A stretch of 64,000 bases of DNA from Carex sylvatica (taxonomy: Eukaryota; Streptophyta; Magnoliopsida; Poales; Cyperaceae), in the NCBI GenBank assembly GCA_964058845.1, contig CAXKVR010000091.1, positions 186,001 to 250,000 of the forward strand. Direction: 5' to 3'. Below the pieces are notes generated by a model. That model ran no database searches and had not been told where the DNA came from. It saw only the letters and a program-made list of their open reading frames with translations. Positions 43,055-54,345 of this stretch are shown here, one piece after another. The first letter of the stretch is position 1; every line of letters starts with the position of its first letter. The position numbers were made by a program, and so were the translations under genes.

Positions 43055-43230
43055 AGGAGTTGGCTACAGTGCTACGCATAACATAGAGGGCCTCTGTGCA
43101 ATGGCTCAATATTTGTGTTTTTAAAATCCTAACGGTCGATCCGAATCGTTCAATATGATATCCATATGAATTTGTACTTGCAAACCAAATTTTCCATTTT
43201 TTAGAATTGTTTTACTATTTTTTTTAGTAA
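43055..43230. mobile_element. Left arm of an F3-type foldback MITE, right arm lost
   Basis: It starts AGGAGTTGGCTACAGTGCTA and continues with CATAGAGGGCCTC and GTCGATCCGAATCGTTCAAT. The matching right arm is not present; unrelated sequence follows to 43380. Confidence 0.6.
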
Positions 43231-43389
43231 GGTAGAAAATCACTTCAGGAACCCAAATTTTATGGAGTATCGAAACATCGATCGTTTGGACTATAAAAAT
43301 CGACAAACTAATTGGTTGCACCACAACTCCATACCAAATGTATTAATATTAGCCAATCTCTCTCTCTCCCTCTCTCTCGATATATATAT

Positions 43390-43460
43390 AGAGTAAGGCT
43401 ACCAAAGAAATCACGCTACCAAACAAATCTGAAAAACCGAGAAATCACTAAACCTAGATA
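43390..43460. mobile_element. Left end of a further foldback-type element interrupted by an LTR
   Basis: GAGTAAGGCTACCAAAGAAA after a TA tract has the F1-type terminus. The sequence is cut 75 bp on by the solo LTR at 43466. Confidence 0.4.
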
Positions 43461-43618
43461 GTAATTGATAAGCCAAATTTATATCTATTATTGGATAGAG
43501 TTCTACTTCATAAATTGCACCAAATTCCTTGTTTTTAGCTTAATTATAGTACAAGTATACCCAAGAAATATGTTACTGCTTTCAAGTTATTTTAATTACA
43601 GAAAAACAAGCACAAAGA

Positions 43619-43752
43619 GCCCAAACAGAGGAAAATCACGGCCAAGCCCATGGCCAGCCAGGCCGTATTTCCAGCCGTGAAGAAAACAGCCCAATCAGAG
43701 GAAAATCACGGCCAGCCAAACGGCCAGCAGGCCATGTTCCTGGCCGTGTAAA
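43619..43752. repeat. Two 69-bp units with CACGGCC/GGCCGTG boxes
   Basis: AGCCCAA(A/T)CAGAGGAAAATC plus ACGGCCA...GGCCAGC...CCGTG occurs twice with a period of about 69 bp. The boxes form inverted pairs. This lies upstream of the TATA box of the solo LTR. Confidence 0.85.
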
Positions 43753-43965
43753 ATGGGCTGGAAAGTTATTTTTGGAAGGTGTACAACTGGCAAGTTAGTG
43801 GACGCCAAAAATAGATTCCCTGAGTCACCAGGAGCGTAGGATAATCATGAGAAAGACCTGGGGAGTTATAACTGATTGCCAAGTTAATGGATGCCAAATA
43901 TAGATCCTATGTCTCATCTGATGCAGAGAGAGGCTATATAAACACACCCAAATGACATATCTGAT

Positions 43966-44098
43966 ATCTCATCTCATATCTCATCTCATATCTCATCTCA
44001 TATCTATCTCATATCTATCTCATATCTTATCTCATATCTCATCTCATATCTCATCTCATATCTATCTCATATCTCATCTCATATCTCATCTCTCTCCA
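43966..44098 (+). repeat. (ATCTCATCTC)n-type minisatellite
   Basis: Irregular repeats of ATCTCATCTCAT and ATCTATCTCAT lie just downstream of the TATA box of the solo LTR, so they would be in its transcript leader. Confidence 0.9.
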
Positions 44099-45147
44099 CA
44101 TACACATCCAGATAGCAATCCATTAAAGGAGAAGAAGGGCTAAGCAACAAGAAGGCAGAAATTCTGAAGACTAGGGTTTACTCTTTTCTTTCATTTTTCT
44201 GAATCTGTTTACTTAGGTTTTATTTCAATCATGCTTGTTAACTCAGCCATGAGAGAGTAGATTCCTCTCTAGGGGCTGAGGTTGTACTTGAACTTAGTTT
44301 AATGAAGTAGTTTATTTGGTTATTCCTCTTGATTATGATTGTTGTTGAGATTGTTTATTTCTGTTATTTTAATTAGTTCTAGTAATTGCATAATTTGTGT
44401 ATTTGATTGGAAACGTCCCTTTTAGGTCTTATGACTTAAATTTGCTAGGATCAAGAATTGAGAATACCTTACTATGTGCTAGAATTTAACTTAGGGTTTA
44501 GAATTGAACATACCATTCTCTTCTCAAATCTAGAACCACAGAAATAAAGGGTTAGGATAAGGTGATGTACTTAATTGAGAAACCCTAAAACCTAACTTGG
44601 GCACCTAGAGTAGATTAATTGCTGGTTAATTGATAGGTTTTATGTATTTGTTAAATATCCCAATTAGGTTGTGACAGCCCTAAATTAGAGGAACGTTAGC
44701 TCATAGAACCAAAACAATTGTATCAACATTTAGTCAAAATAGGCTAACTTACATCGTAGGTCAGAAACCCAATCTATGCAACATGAATTCAAAAAACCAA
44801 ATAACTACATAATTAACTAAGGAATAGTGAAACCAATAGCCCCTAGACTTCCCCAATATTGAATTACATCTGAATTTCACTTGCTTTTGTTACGAATCTT
44901 AGATTTCTTAAAAAACGAAATTACATCAAACCCCCCTTTTTTTACTTTTATTGTTCAATTTTAAAAGTAGTTTACTTTAGTAAAAATTAGTATTTCCTAC
45001 TTCCCTCTGGATCGATACCTAAATACTGCAAACGATAGGTTGTGCGCTTGCAACTGCCTATTGATTGTATATTGTGGTTTATAAATTTTAAAAGATAACG
45101 TGTATAAACTATAGAGACTATCTATACCAAATTACGCGAACAGTAAT

Positions 45148-45440
45148 TAGTAACTAAGCATCTATAAATTAAAAAAGGAGATGTATGCCATGCCATCAAA
45201 GATTAGCTAAATGAAGAACAAACCCTAGAGATAACAAAAAATGCCAATCGCTGTTGGGTTCAGTGGAGAGACATTGAGGGAAAGGAGGGAGAGAGGGTCA
45301 CAACAGGCAGAGAAAACTTGCCGTAAAGGGTTTTGGATGGAGGAGCAGCGGCAGAGAAGAAGGATCAGCGGAGAGGCTAGGGTTAAGCGATGTGCGGGGA
45401 GAGAAAGGTTCTGGCGCGATGTGGTACCTTTTTTTTTATG
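45148..45440. other. Region left of a CACTA end
   Basis: The GA-rich stretch 45241-45420 reads as an open frame (starting MPIAVGFSGETLRERRE), but its composition resembles a reversed pyrimidine-rich leader, so I do not call a gene. Confidence 0.35.
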
Positions 45441-45592
45441 CCAAAACTTTCAGCAACCGGTGATGGCACCGATTGATGATGCCATTGGTCACTGATGAAA
45501 AGTGAATTTTTTTTTCTAAGAAGTTGAGTATCAGCTCTGGCATTAGCACCGGTCACTGATACCGGCTACTGATGCTTGTTTCTGTTGTAGTG
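45440..45592 (-). mobile_element. CACTA transposon terminus (third family)
   Basis: The right end GTTTCTGTTGTAGTG (45592) is the complement of CACTACAACAGAAAC. Subterminal motifs such as GGCACCGATTGATGATGCC and GCACCGGTCACTGATACCGG precede it. The other end was not found. Confidence 0.55.
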
Positions 45593-45991
45593 TGGGCATC
45601 AGACGGAGCAAAAATGAGAAAGGGAAGGGTATAATGGTCTTATGTGGATTTTAGTGTCTCAAATATTGCTATTTAATTAGTTTTATATATATTTAATATA
45701 CTGGAAGACAAAATGTCGTCGCTTCAAACTCTGAAATAAGAAAGACAAATTTATTTAAATGCAATTTATTTATTTCAATTTAAATGCAAAACTTAAAAAT
45801 AAAAAAAATAAAAAGTTGCCTTTTATTTTAAAATCTGAAATTTAAAAATAAATAATCTGGAAACGTTTATCATTGTTAAATATATTATAATTTTGTATGA
45901 TCTGTTATGTGTTTTTGTATGATCTGTTGTTAAATATTAAATATATTATGATTTTCTATCATTGTGGTGGAAGACAAAACGACGTCGCTTC
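45593..45991. other. AT-rich spacer with a repeated 25-mer
   Basis: TGGAAGACAAAATGTCGTCG and TGGAAGACAAAACGACGTCG, each followed by CTTCAA, occur at about 45700 and 45968. AAATATTAAATATATTATGA-like text is also repeated. No gene was seen. Confidence 0.45.
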
Positions 45992-47862
45992 AATACACTT
46001 TCAGTTCAGATTGCAAGTATACAATCCTACCGTGTAGTATATTATCGGGTATCAATCCACAGGGAATATGGACAATTACTAGGTTTTGACTTAATTAATT
46101 AATTTCAAAAAATAATAAAAATAAAAAGAAGTAAGTGCAATAAAAGTAGAATTGGGGGGTTTGTTTGTTATAACTTCCTAAGGTATGGGTTCAATACCCG
46201 AGAAAAGGAGGTTTAAAATAATAAAAGTAAAAAAGAAAAGTAAAATAGAATATTGGTTGCTTTCAAGAATTGGGAAGATCTAGGGGCATTTGGTCTACAA
46301 TCCCTTGTTAATTCTATCTATTCAGTATTGTTTAAATTCATGTATGATTTGATGAGGTTTCTAACCTAATATGTCATTAAGAGTCACTTTCGTGAATTAA
46401 TAACGTGCCTAAGTAATTCGGACTTCACAGTTACGTCCTTCATCCTAGGTACCTAGACCATAAGCTCTTGTTAGTCTCTTCTCTCCTCAAATATTGGTAC
46501 TTCACAGTTACGTCCTTGATACCAATATCTGATTCAATTTGAGATGTCCTAATAAGGGTATGACTTCACAGTTACGTCCTTCACCAAGTCCCTAACCCTA
46601 ATTTCTGTAGTTTCGGTTTGATTTCGCAATTGGTTAGACCTTAATCAAAACCTAAGGTATTTGTGTTCATAATTGGTACTCTCCTCTCGTCCTAACTTCT
46701 TTGCTTCTTTCGAATCTAAAGCGGAACTACATCGATTTTAAGTACTAATTATGTAATCAACACAAATTATAAATCTTAAAAATTAGCATCAAATCCCATA
46801 AAACAATCATAATAAAAACAAATAACCGAATAAGATAAAATTAAACAAGTTCATGCATTGACCTAAACCCCTAGAGAGAAAACTAGCCTCTCATGGAGAT
46901 GCAAGTATTCAACAAATAATTCATTACAAAAGATTGGCTAAAATAAAGAGAAATTAAATAGAGAAATAAATTACACCATTCTCTAGATGAAGAACCCTTA
47001 TTCTTGCCTTCTTCTTGAAACCTTCTTCTTCTTCCTCCTTGAATTACTTCCTTGATTGCAGAATTTTACGCTAAGTATTGGTGGAGATGAGATTGATCTT
47101 TGAAAAGAGATCTCCCTCCGAAAAGAGATGCCCCTCTGAAGAGAGATCCTTGAATGGGAAAGAACCCCCTCATTTATAGCAAAGGACTACGCCCAATCAA
47201 GAGACATAGTTGTGGGGTGAGTGGGGTTAGTGGGTGCTATTTTTGGATTATTTCTCAGTCTGCCTTGTCCAAGTTTAGCTGTCAAAAAGTATCCCTGGCT
47301 CGCTAAAAATAGAAACCGTGTTGAAATCGTGTATTTCTGGCTGTCTGTGGGTCCACTGCATCCACACTGACTTCAAGTTTCCTTTTTTAGATTCTCAGGT
47401 TGTAGATCTTCTCGTTTGCTTTTCGAAAAGTAGTCATATACCCAAAACGGAGTTACGAGTCAAAAGTTGTGGCCGTTTTAAGTTCAGACTCTATTTTTGG
47501 CTCTGCTACAGTGCATCCGCACTGGACTCGATTTTTCCCTGTGTGACCAGAGTGCAGCTGCATCGATATCCGTGCATCTGCACGGATTTTGATGACTAAC
47601 TTATTATACCTTTTTTAAAATTGGCGCGCGTCCAGAAATTCATCTAAGTACTTAGTACGTCCGTATCGAAAACCGTGCATCCGCACTGCGCATTTTTCCT
47701 CGTTTTTCTTCATTTTTCTTCATCTCCTGCAAATTAAAACCAAACAAATGCAGTAACTTGATTCTAAGTGTATTTTATTCTCTTTATATTCAAAATACAA
47801 GATATTTGGTAATATTTCATGATGAAAACTAGATTGAATATGTATATAATTTATTCTTATCA
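45992..47862 (-). mobile_element. LTR-like element of family TGATAA (copy C, reverse)
   Basis: Read in reverse it starts TGATAAGAATAAATTATATA at 47862 and ends ...CTGAAAGTGTATT at 45992. It matches copy B (52455-54284) in inverted orientation over its length, and the start matches the solo LTR at 43466. A CTATAAATGAG promoter-like box and the ATCGATACCCGATAATATA phrase are present. The expected 3' end and target duplication were not found. The U3 part contains GTGCATCCGCACT boxes (47500-47690). Confidence 0.6.
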
Positions 47863-48855
47863 AGGTGGGATAAGTTCGATGACAAAGATAAGGACGAATG
47901 GTGGAACATTGTGAAGGCAAAGTACCTAACAATTCTATTTTTATTTTGATTATTGTACATGAACTAATTACATGCAGTAATTTTATTGTCAATCAGGCTC
48001 AATGGAACATCAAAGATGACAACCCAAAGTCTACGAAAAAGATAAAGACTTTGAAGATAATGAATGAAGGTTGAAAGCAATATAAAAGTAGGTTGAGAAC
48101 AAAATTCATGGAGACAGGGAGAAATCTGATAGGACACTATCCTTGGATGAAACAAGAGGAGTGGGAGGAGTTCCAAGCTTTGAAGTCCAGAGAAAAATTG
48201 ATTTACTTTGATGTGTGAAGAAAAAAAGTGAGGAGGGCAGTAGGATCGCAAAAATGAACAAGTACCCGCACAAATTAGGGTAAGGTGGTTACGAGGGTAA
48301 AGAGAAAGAATGGGCAAAAATTCTGGAGAAAAAGAAAGATTCTGACTCACCTGTGCTTAGGATCCAAAATTCTAGGGGCCAAGTCAGGCTCATGGGAAGA
48401 TCCGAGGTAACCGTTGATGGGAGGATAGTACTCCCAGAAGACGTGCAACCCATGGCTCAGAAAATGATAATAGTCTTTTGTTATAACTTTGTGTCATTCA
48501 AACAAAATTATAACTTTGTGTACATTAATTTGTCTTTTGTTATAACTATTTTTTTTATTACTAGTTGGATGTGGAGGAGGAGGTAAATGCAGGCTCCCGG
48601 ACTGTCAAAAGAGTTGATGATTCCTTGTCCGCGGCGCTCGGAAATAAAGAACACACGGGTCGAGTTAGGCGTGTATCGATCTATAGGGGCTGGAAGGATG
48701 TATTCGACGGACCAAAACCCCATAGAAGACCTCATACCAAAGTTAACAAAAACGAGATGAAATCAAGGTTGGAGGAGATGCGCCAGGAGGTACGCCAGGA
48801 GGTTAGAATGGAGTACGACGGAAAGCTGGTTGAGCTAAAATAAAAAATTAAGTAC
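47863..48855 (+). pseudogene. Decayed En/Spm-type (Ptta) transposase, left part
   Basis: Pieces in several frames match the plant En/Spm transposase pattern. RWDKFDDKDKDEWWNIVK comes first. KSRLRTKFMETGRNLIGHYP and WMKQEEWEEFQALKS follow, interrupted by stops. Then DDSLSAALGNKEHTGRVRR and a coiled-coil-like EEMRQEVRQEVRMEY stretch precede a stop at 48841. The GN(K/P)EHxGRVRG-type phrase is characteristic of this family. Several stops and frameshifts show that it is dead. Confidence 0.7.
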
Positions 48856-48860
48856 CAAAT

Positions 48861-51394
48861 TGTCACACCCCGCGGCCCCACGAGGAGCGACAGGTGCTTC
48901 CTGCCGTAGACATACGGTTGCCCGTATGCCTACAAGGCAATTACGATATAATAGAAAGTAAAACACAACCAAACAAAACAAACAAATAACTAAGAAAAAT
49001 ATTTCACAAATCCCAACTGGTCAGGTAAAATCATACAAAACCCGTATCTCGATGGATACGCATCACAGGATGACATAGAGAATATATATATACAATCAAA
49101 ACATAAATATATACATGTCTCTAATGTCAAAATACCAGACAACTAAGCAGCGGTGAAAACCAGGCCTACCGACCTCGTGTCTCTCTCGGATCCACCGAAC
49201 CGGTACCTGAAAAATTAACCCAAATGAGGGGGTGAGAATTGAATTCTCAGTGCGATAAATTGCCACAAATCGTCCCTGGACTTGCAATCATAGATTATAT
49301 TCAAAAAGTAAACACAAATAAAGCTCAGATCAGTTTATAATCATATATAAACATGAATGCACAAACCCGACAACATTTATTCAAATGAAATCACAATTCA
49401 GGAATTGCCAAAATGAAATTCAAGCACACAATATTTGGTTTAACTCGATTTCAGAATATCTGGTAGTAACTACAGATGTTCCACCAAACTGGACCCCAAT
49501 TCGTTCCCACTCATCTGTAGGGTTACAGACACCTACAGACGGCTGTGCCAGGTAAAACCTTTTCTCATGACACTCATCTGTAGTTACAGTCTTAACTGTT
49601 TAATTAAAAGTCTGGTTCCAATTCATATCCGGAAAATCCATATAAATCCAATTGACCATCCAAACGCGTTACCCCCTGGGTAATGCCTCCGATACACAGT
49701 CACCCATAACCAAAATCATAATACAAAGTCACTTACCCCTCGTCCCAACCGGTATTGGGAACTGCCGAGAGCCAGACGATCTAAAGCTTTAGAACACTGA
49801 GCGTCAAAGTCCATGCATAGACATTGACAAATCCAAATTCACCCCCTGGGTGTCGTCATCACGGTGGATGACAATAATACCATATCCACCAACCGATGAT
49901 GATATAAAGCACGGTGACTTTAATTCCAAAATCAGATCATTCAGATCAACACAAATAATAACCATACCAGCATGCAAATCAATCAGATAAAACAATTCGA
50001 GTTTCACTTTATTTGGGCAATGCAATGCATATAAATCGAAACACAGTTTAATTTCTGAATATAAAATATCAAACAAGTCCAGAAACCCCGCACCTGAGTA
50101 ATAGCGCGCTCGACTAAGGCTCAAGCGTCTCGAACGACCCAGAAATCCTTTGCCTTGTATGATTACCACCTATTTTACACGTTAAATTCGATTAACGCGT
50201 TCGATTAATATCTGATAAGTTAACATTAGGTTAAACACGGTTTAAGGTTCGTATTCGGGTCTTATTTACTTAAGTTTTGGTCATGGTTTCAAGGTTTAGG
50301 GTTAGAATAAAGCAAACCAATCAATTAGGGCATTCTGCATTTGTATTACGGCCCGAAGCCAATTTGTTGCGGCCCGCAGAGCTCCCAGCTGAGCACCCAA
50401 ATTATTTTCCTCATCTCTTGCGGCCCGCAATCATGGCCCTTGCGGCCCGCAACCAAATGAAACCCAAAAAGTCCGAGAGCACTTCAAAAGACCTGCTTGA
50501 CTTGCGGCCCGCAACAAATTGGTTACGCCCCGCAACCATCACTGCTCAACATACTCCAAATTTGGTTAAGTACTGGACCCTTTTATGGCCCGCAAGGGGT
50601 TGCTTTACGGCCCGCAACATGATACAAAATTTAGGTTTTCGGTTTAGTTTCGATTCCTTTCGATCGGGGTTCGATTGGTTAACATATATGGTTACGGTTA
50701 TCAAATTCAAGACATCTACATATCTAGAATCATCGATAATTAACACCATTACCAAATCCTAATTCAATTCAAATTCAATCGATAGTTTTAACCAAATAAC
50801 CAGAATCGAATGTTTTAACGAAGTTATAACTCGACTAATTCCAACAATTTCCCGAGTTTCACACGAAACTATCACAATTCCACCAATTTCCCAATTTCAT
50901 CCAACCCTTAACTCGCAATTTCACATTTCAAAAGAAATTCAATCGATTTAAACACAAATCAAGTCGATTATCGAGTTATAACGTTTCAAATCAAATTCGA
51001 ATTCGAATTTCACCAAAAATATAACAAATCAATTGAATTAGGATTTCTAAGAAATTGCAAAGGAGAAAGATATACCAAATTGAAGCTTTAGAATCGATCA
51101 GGGCTCGTCAATTCAGCTCGAATCTCGATTTTCCCGGTCAGTTCGATCAGTTTCCGCGCTCGATTTCTCTCTCTCTCTTTCTTTCCCTTTTTGCTTCGGC
51201 TCTAAACCTAACCTCACGAAATATTTATTCGGTGGAGAAATGAAAGGAGGAGAAAGGAAAAAGGTTTTCATTTAATATTTGGAATTTTGCACATATACCC
51301 CTCCAACTTTTTAATATTACCAAACTTGAAAATGTTTATTACAAATAGGCCCTTATGTAAATGTTTTATTTATTATAAAATTTATAATGTCACA
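48861..51394 (-). mobile_element. Solo Ty3/gypsy LTR (LTR3), reverse
   Basis: In reverse it starts TGTGACATTATAAATTTT (51394) and ends CGCGGGGTGTGACA (48861). CAAAT flanks both sides (48856-48860 and 51395-51399). It is homologous to LTR1 and LTR2 over most of its 2534 bp. It lacks their array near the start and instead has an unrelated array at 50344-50621, at a place where LTR1 and LTR2 have nothing. Confidence 0.9.
50344..50621. repeat. Array of eight TTGCGGCCCGCAA-like boxes in LTR3
   Basis: GGCCC cores start at 50350, 50371, 50422, 50444, 50506, 50527 (one base changed), 50587 and 50609. They form four pairs with 21-22 bp inside a pair and 72-84 bp from pair to pair. Within pairs, GCAA and TTGC sequences face each other, so each pair can fold. 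Confidence 0.9.
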
Positions 51395-51399
51395 CAAAT

Positions 51400-52330
51400 A
51401 AACCAAATTACGCAGCCATCCGAGCATCAACCTCCCATTTCGCTGGAAATTCGGCGAAGTAGTCAAGCATCTGGGATTGAAGTGCTAGGCGATTTGGACA
51501 ATCTAAAGGTAATCACAACTTGTTCATAATCTAAAGATAATTTTGATTAACTTGTTAAACAATATTTCATTCTAAAATAACTAATTGTTGATAATTATTA
51601 CAGGAGGCCACAGCATGCGACATCGTCATGTATCTCGGTGCTACTCCTCTGACCATTCCTAAGGGTACTATACATCCTCCTGCAGCCGGTGCTTAGCTAA
51701 GGCCCAACCATCTCCGCGTTGTTGTTGACATGATCGTGGAGGAATGGGCTAAGATGATACCTCTTCTTGTCCCTATAGAGGGTATGTCTGTGCTTGATGA
51801 TGCCCGCCATGAGCATGTCCAGTGGCCCAAGAGTCAGATTATTTTGGATTAGGTAAATTCTAAATAATAAATATCGTTTGTTACTTTCAAATCATTCTTT
51901 TGAAATACTTGAAAAATGTACAAAATTTGATACAGACACAAAGAGATGATGCCAACATTGCGGATGAAGCTCTGTCACCGGTACGGGGGGGGGGCAAAGA
52001 AATAGTCGTTTGGGCTGTTGTGCCAAAATCTCCTGATACGCCAGTCGTCAGGGCTGATGCGCCAGGTACATCAATTGTGCCAGTAGATGCGTCACTAGAC
52101 CGTATGGGGCACATCGAAGAAGAGGTTAGTCGTTTGCCTGATGATTTGCGGGCTCTCCACACCTGCTTGATTAAGGCACCCGAGGGCATGATGGATGTTA
52201 CATTCACTGTCCTCCCGAGATGTTTCTACACGAAGGCAGGGAGGTCGTGCTGCCTTTCAAAAAATTCAATGACTTACTACATGCCGCCTCGTCAAATGAT
52301 AAATGGCTCAATGTGAGAGTCATCACCGTT
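51400..52330 (+). pseudogene. Decayed En/Spm-type transposase, right part
   Basis: Exon-like pieces follow. GIEVLGDLDNLK ends before GTAATC. EATACDIVMYLGATPLTIPK follows an AG acceptor and continues, after an in-frame TAG, as LRVVVDMIVEEWAKMIPLLV and DARHEHVQWPKSQIIL. The later WPK phrase fits the C-terminal part of these transposases. A further frame at 51957-52316 has no recognised domain. It continues the 47863-48855 remnant across the solo LTR. Confidence 0.6.
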
Positions 52331-52454
52331 TACCTCATGTTAGTGACCAAAAAATATTTATATCATGTGTATGGCACTCAAATATATATTCTAATGTGAA
52401 ATGATGAATGATGATTTTTCAGATTCCTAATTCAAAAATGCCATGAGATCAGTT
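52331..52454. other. Short remnant between transposase and LTR copy B
   Basis: AT-rich sequence that belongs to the decayed CACTA element. Nothing further can be said. Confidence 0.3.
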
Positions 52455-54284
52455 TGATAACCATAAATTATATAACTATTCTATCTTGTTTTTATCATAA
52501 AATAGCTCCGAATATTTTGTCCTTTGAATATAAAGTGAATAGAATACACCTAAAATCAAGTTACTGTGGTTGTTTGACTTTAAAATTCATGAAAAGATGA
52601 AAACTTAAGAAAATACCCTTCAGTGCAGACGCACTCCCCATCAGTGCGGGTCAGCCACCCGCACTCAATACTTGCACAAATTTTCAGCACCTCAGCACAA
52701 CCCATAAAAAGTCCGAGCAAAATGCGTTCGCACTCATCCCCAGTGCGGGTCATCCATCCACACTCAATACTTATCAAATTTCAAAAACTCCAGAACAGCA
52801 CAAGAAATTCTTCAGTGCGGGTCAGTCACCCGCACTCTCATTCAGTGCCGACGCACTAAGGGAATTTCGCAAGAAATTCTGCTAAGTTAAAAAAGAAAAG
52901 TTGATCCAATGCGGGTCATCCACCTGCACGCACCACCAGTGTGGACGCATTGAACCCGCAGGCAGCTAGAATTACACATTTTCAACACGGTTTCTATTTT
53001 TAGTGAGCCAGGGACGCTTTTGACAGCTAAATTTGGATACATCAGTCCAGGGAAACAATGCAAAGATAGCACCCACTAACCCCACCTTCTAGCCTCTAAA
53101 TTGGGCATAGTATTTTGCTATATAAGGGGGGTTCCATTGAAAACAACATCTAACATCTCACATCTCTCATCTTACAACTCTCTCTCTCTCTCATCCCTTG
53201 GTGCATGCCAATTTCTATAAAATATAGCGATAAATCTGCAGCCATTCTAGGAGTTCCGAAAGCTTTTCAAGAAATGAGAAGAAGATCCAAGCAAGATTTC
53301 GACAAGATCGAGGTTCTTGATTCAATAAAGGGTGTAATTATTTCTTTATTTCATTTCTTCTTATTTTTGCCAACTTTTGTAATGGGCCTCTCCAAGAGAG
53401 AGTAGATCTCTTTCTAGGAGTTTAGGTCAATGCATGAACTTGTTTAATTGTATCTTATTCGGTTATTTATTTTTATTATGATTGTTTTATGGAATTTGAT
53501 GCTAATTTATGAGATTTATAATTTGTGTTAATTACATAATTAGTACTTAAAATTGATGTAGTTCCGCTTTGGATTCGAAAGAACCAAAGTAGTTAGGACG
53601 AGAGGAGAGTACCAATTATGAACACAAATACCTTAGGTTTTGATTAAGGTCTGACCAACTGTGAAATCAAACCAGAACTACAGAAATTAGGGTTAGAGAC
53701 TTGGTGAAAGACGTAACTTTGAAATCAAACCCTTATTAGGACATCTCAAATTGAATCGGATATTGGTATGAAGGACGTAATTGTGAAGTACCAATATTTG
53801 AGGAGATGAGAGACTAACAAGAGCTTATGATCTAAGTAGCTAGGATGAAGGACGTAACTGTGAAGTTCAAATTGCTTAGGCACGTTGTTAATTCCCAAAA
53901 GTGACCCTTAATGACTTATTAAGTTAGAAACCTTATCAAATCATTCATGAATTTAAACAAATACCGAATAGATAGAATTAGCAAGAAATTGTAGACCGAA
54001 TACCCCTAGATCTCCTTAACTTGAAAGCACACCAATCTTTATTTTCTTTATTTTATTTACATCTATTGTTTACAATTCCTTATTCTCGGGTATTGAACAC
54101 AACTTAGGACTACTTAAACAACCCCCCCTTATTATATTTTATTGTACTTACTTCTTTTTATTATTTTCTGAAATTAATTAATAAAGTCTAAACCTAGTAT
54201 CTAAACTTACTCTCTAAGGATCGATACCCGATAATATACTACGCGGTAGGATGGTATACTTGTAATCTGAACTGAAAGTGTATT
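52455..54284 (+). mobile_element. LTR-like element of family TGATAA (copy B)
   Basis: It starts TGATAACCATAAATTATATA, carries a GCGGGT/ACCCGC array (52620-52965), a TATATAAG box at about 53121, and ends near CTGAAAGTGTATT. It is the inverted partner of 45992-47862. The region 53520-54000 repeats GAAGGACGTAA(C/T)TGTGAAGT at intervals of about 70-90 bp. Target duplication and exact 3' end were not found. Confidence 0.6.
52621..52965. repeat. Array of AGTGCGGGT/ACCCGCACT boxes in LTR copy B
   Basis: CAGTGCGGGTCAGCCACCCG and close variants begin near 52642, 52741, 52813 and 52910, each followed by an ACCCGCACT-like half. The box type is the same as in the unrelated Ty3 LTR1 and LTR2. Confidence 0.8.
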
Positions 54285-54345
54285 TTAGGTTAAAAGGTAC
54301 AGCTTGCTGTACTTAAACTTTGTACTATATATTTTGGTGCAACAC

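Larger units (their letters stand above)
43466..45142 (+). mobile_element. Solo LTR of family TGATAA (copy A)
   Basis: It starts TGATAAGCCAAATTTATATC and ends ATTACGCGAACA, with GTAAT on both sides (43461-43465 and 45143-45147), a 5-bp duplication typical of LTR elements. A TATATAA box is at about 43935. Near the end it has GGATCGATACCTAAATACTG, a phrase found in diverged form at 46050, 54218 and 60726. Diverged relatives, inverted to each other, are at 45992-47862 and 52455-54284. Confidence 0.85.

Noticed and set aside
50277..50762. A 161-codon open frame over the LTR3 array
   Set aside because: Its repeated LRPA residues are simply the translated TTGCGGCCCGCAA boxes.
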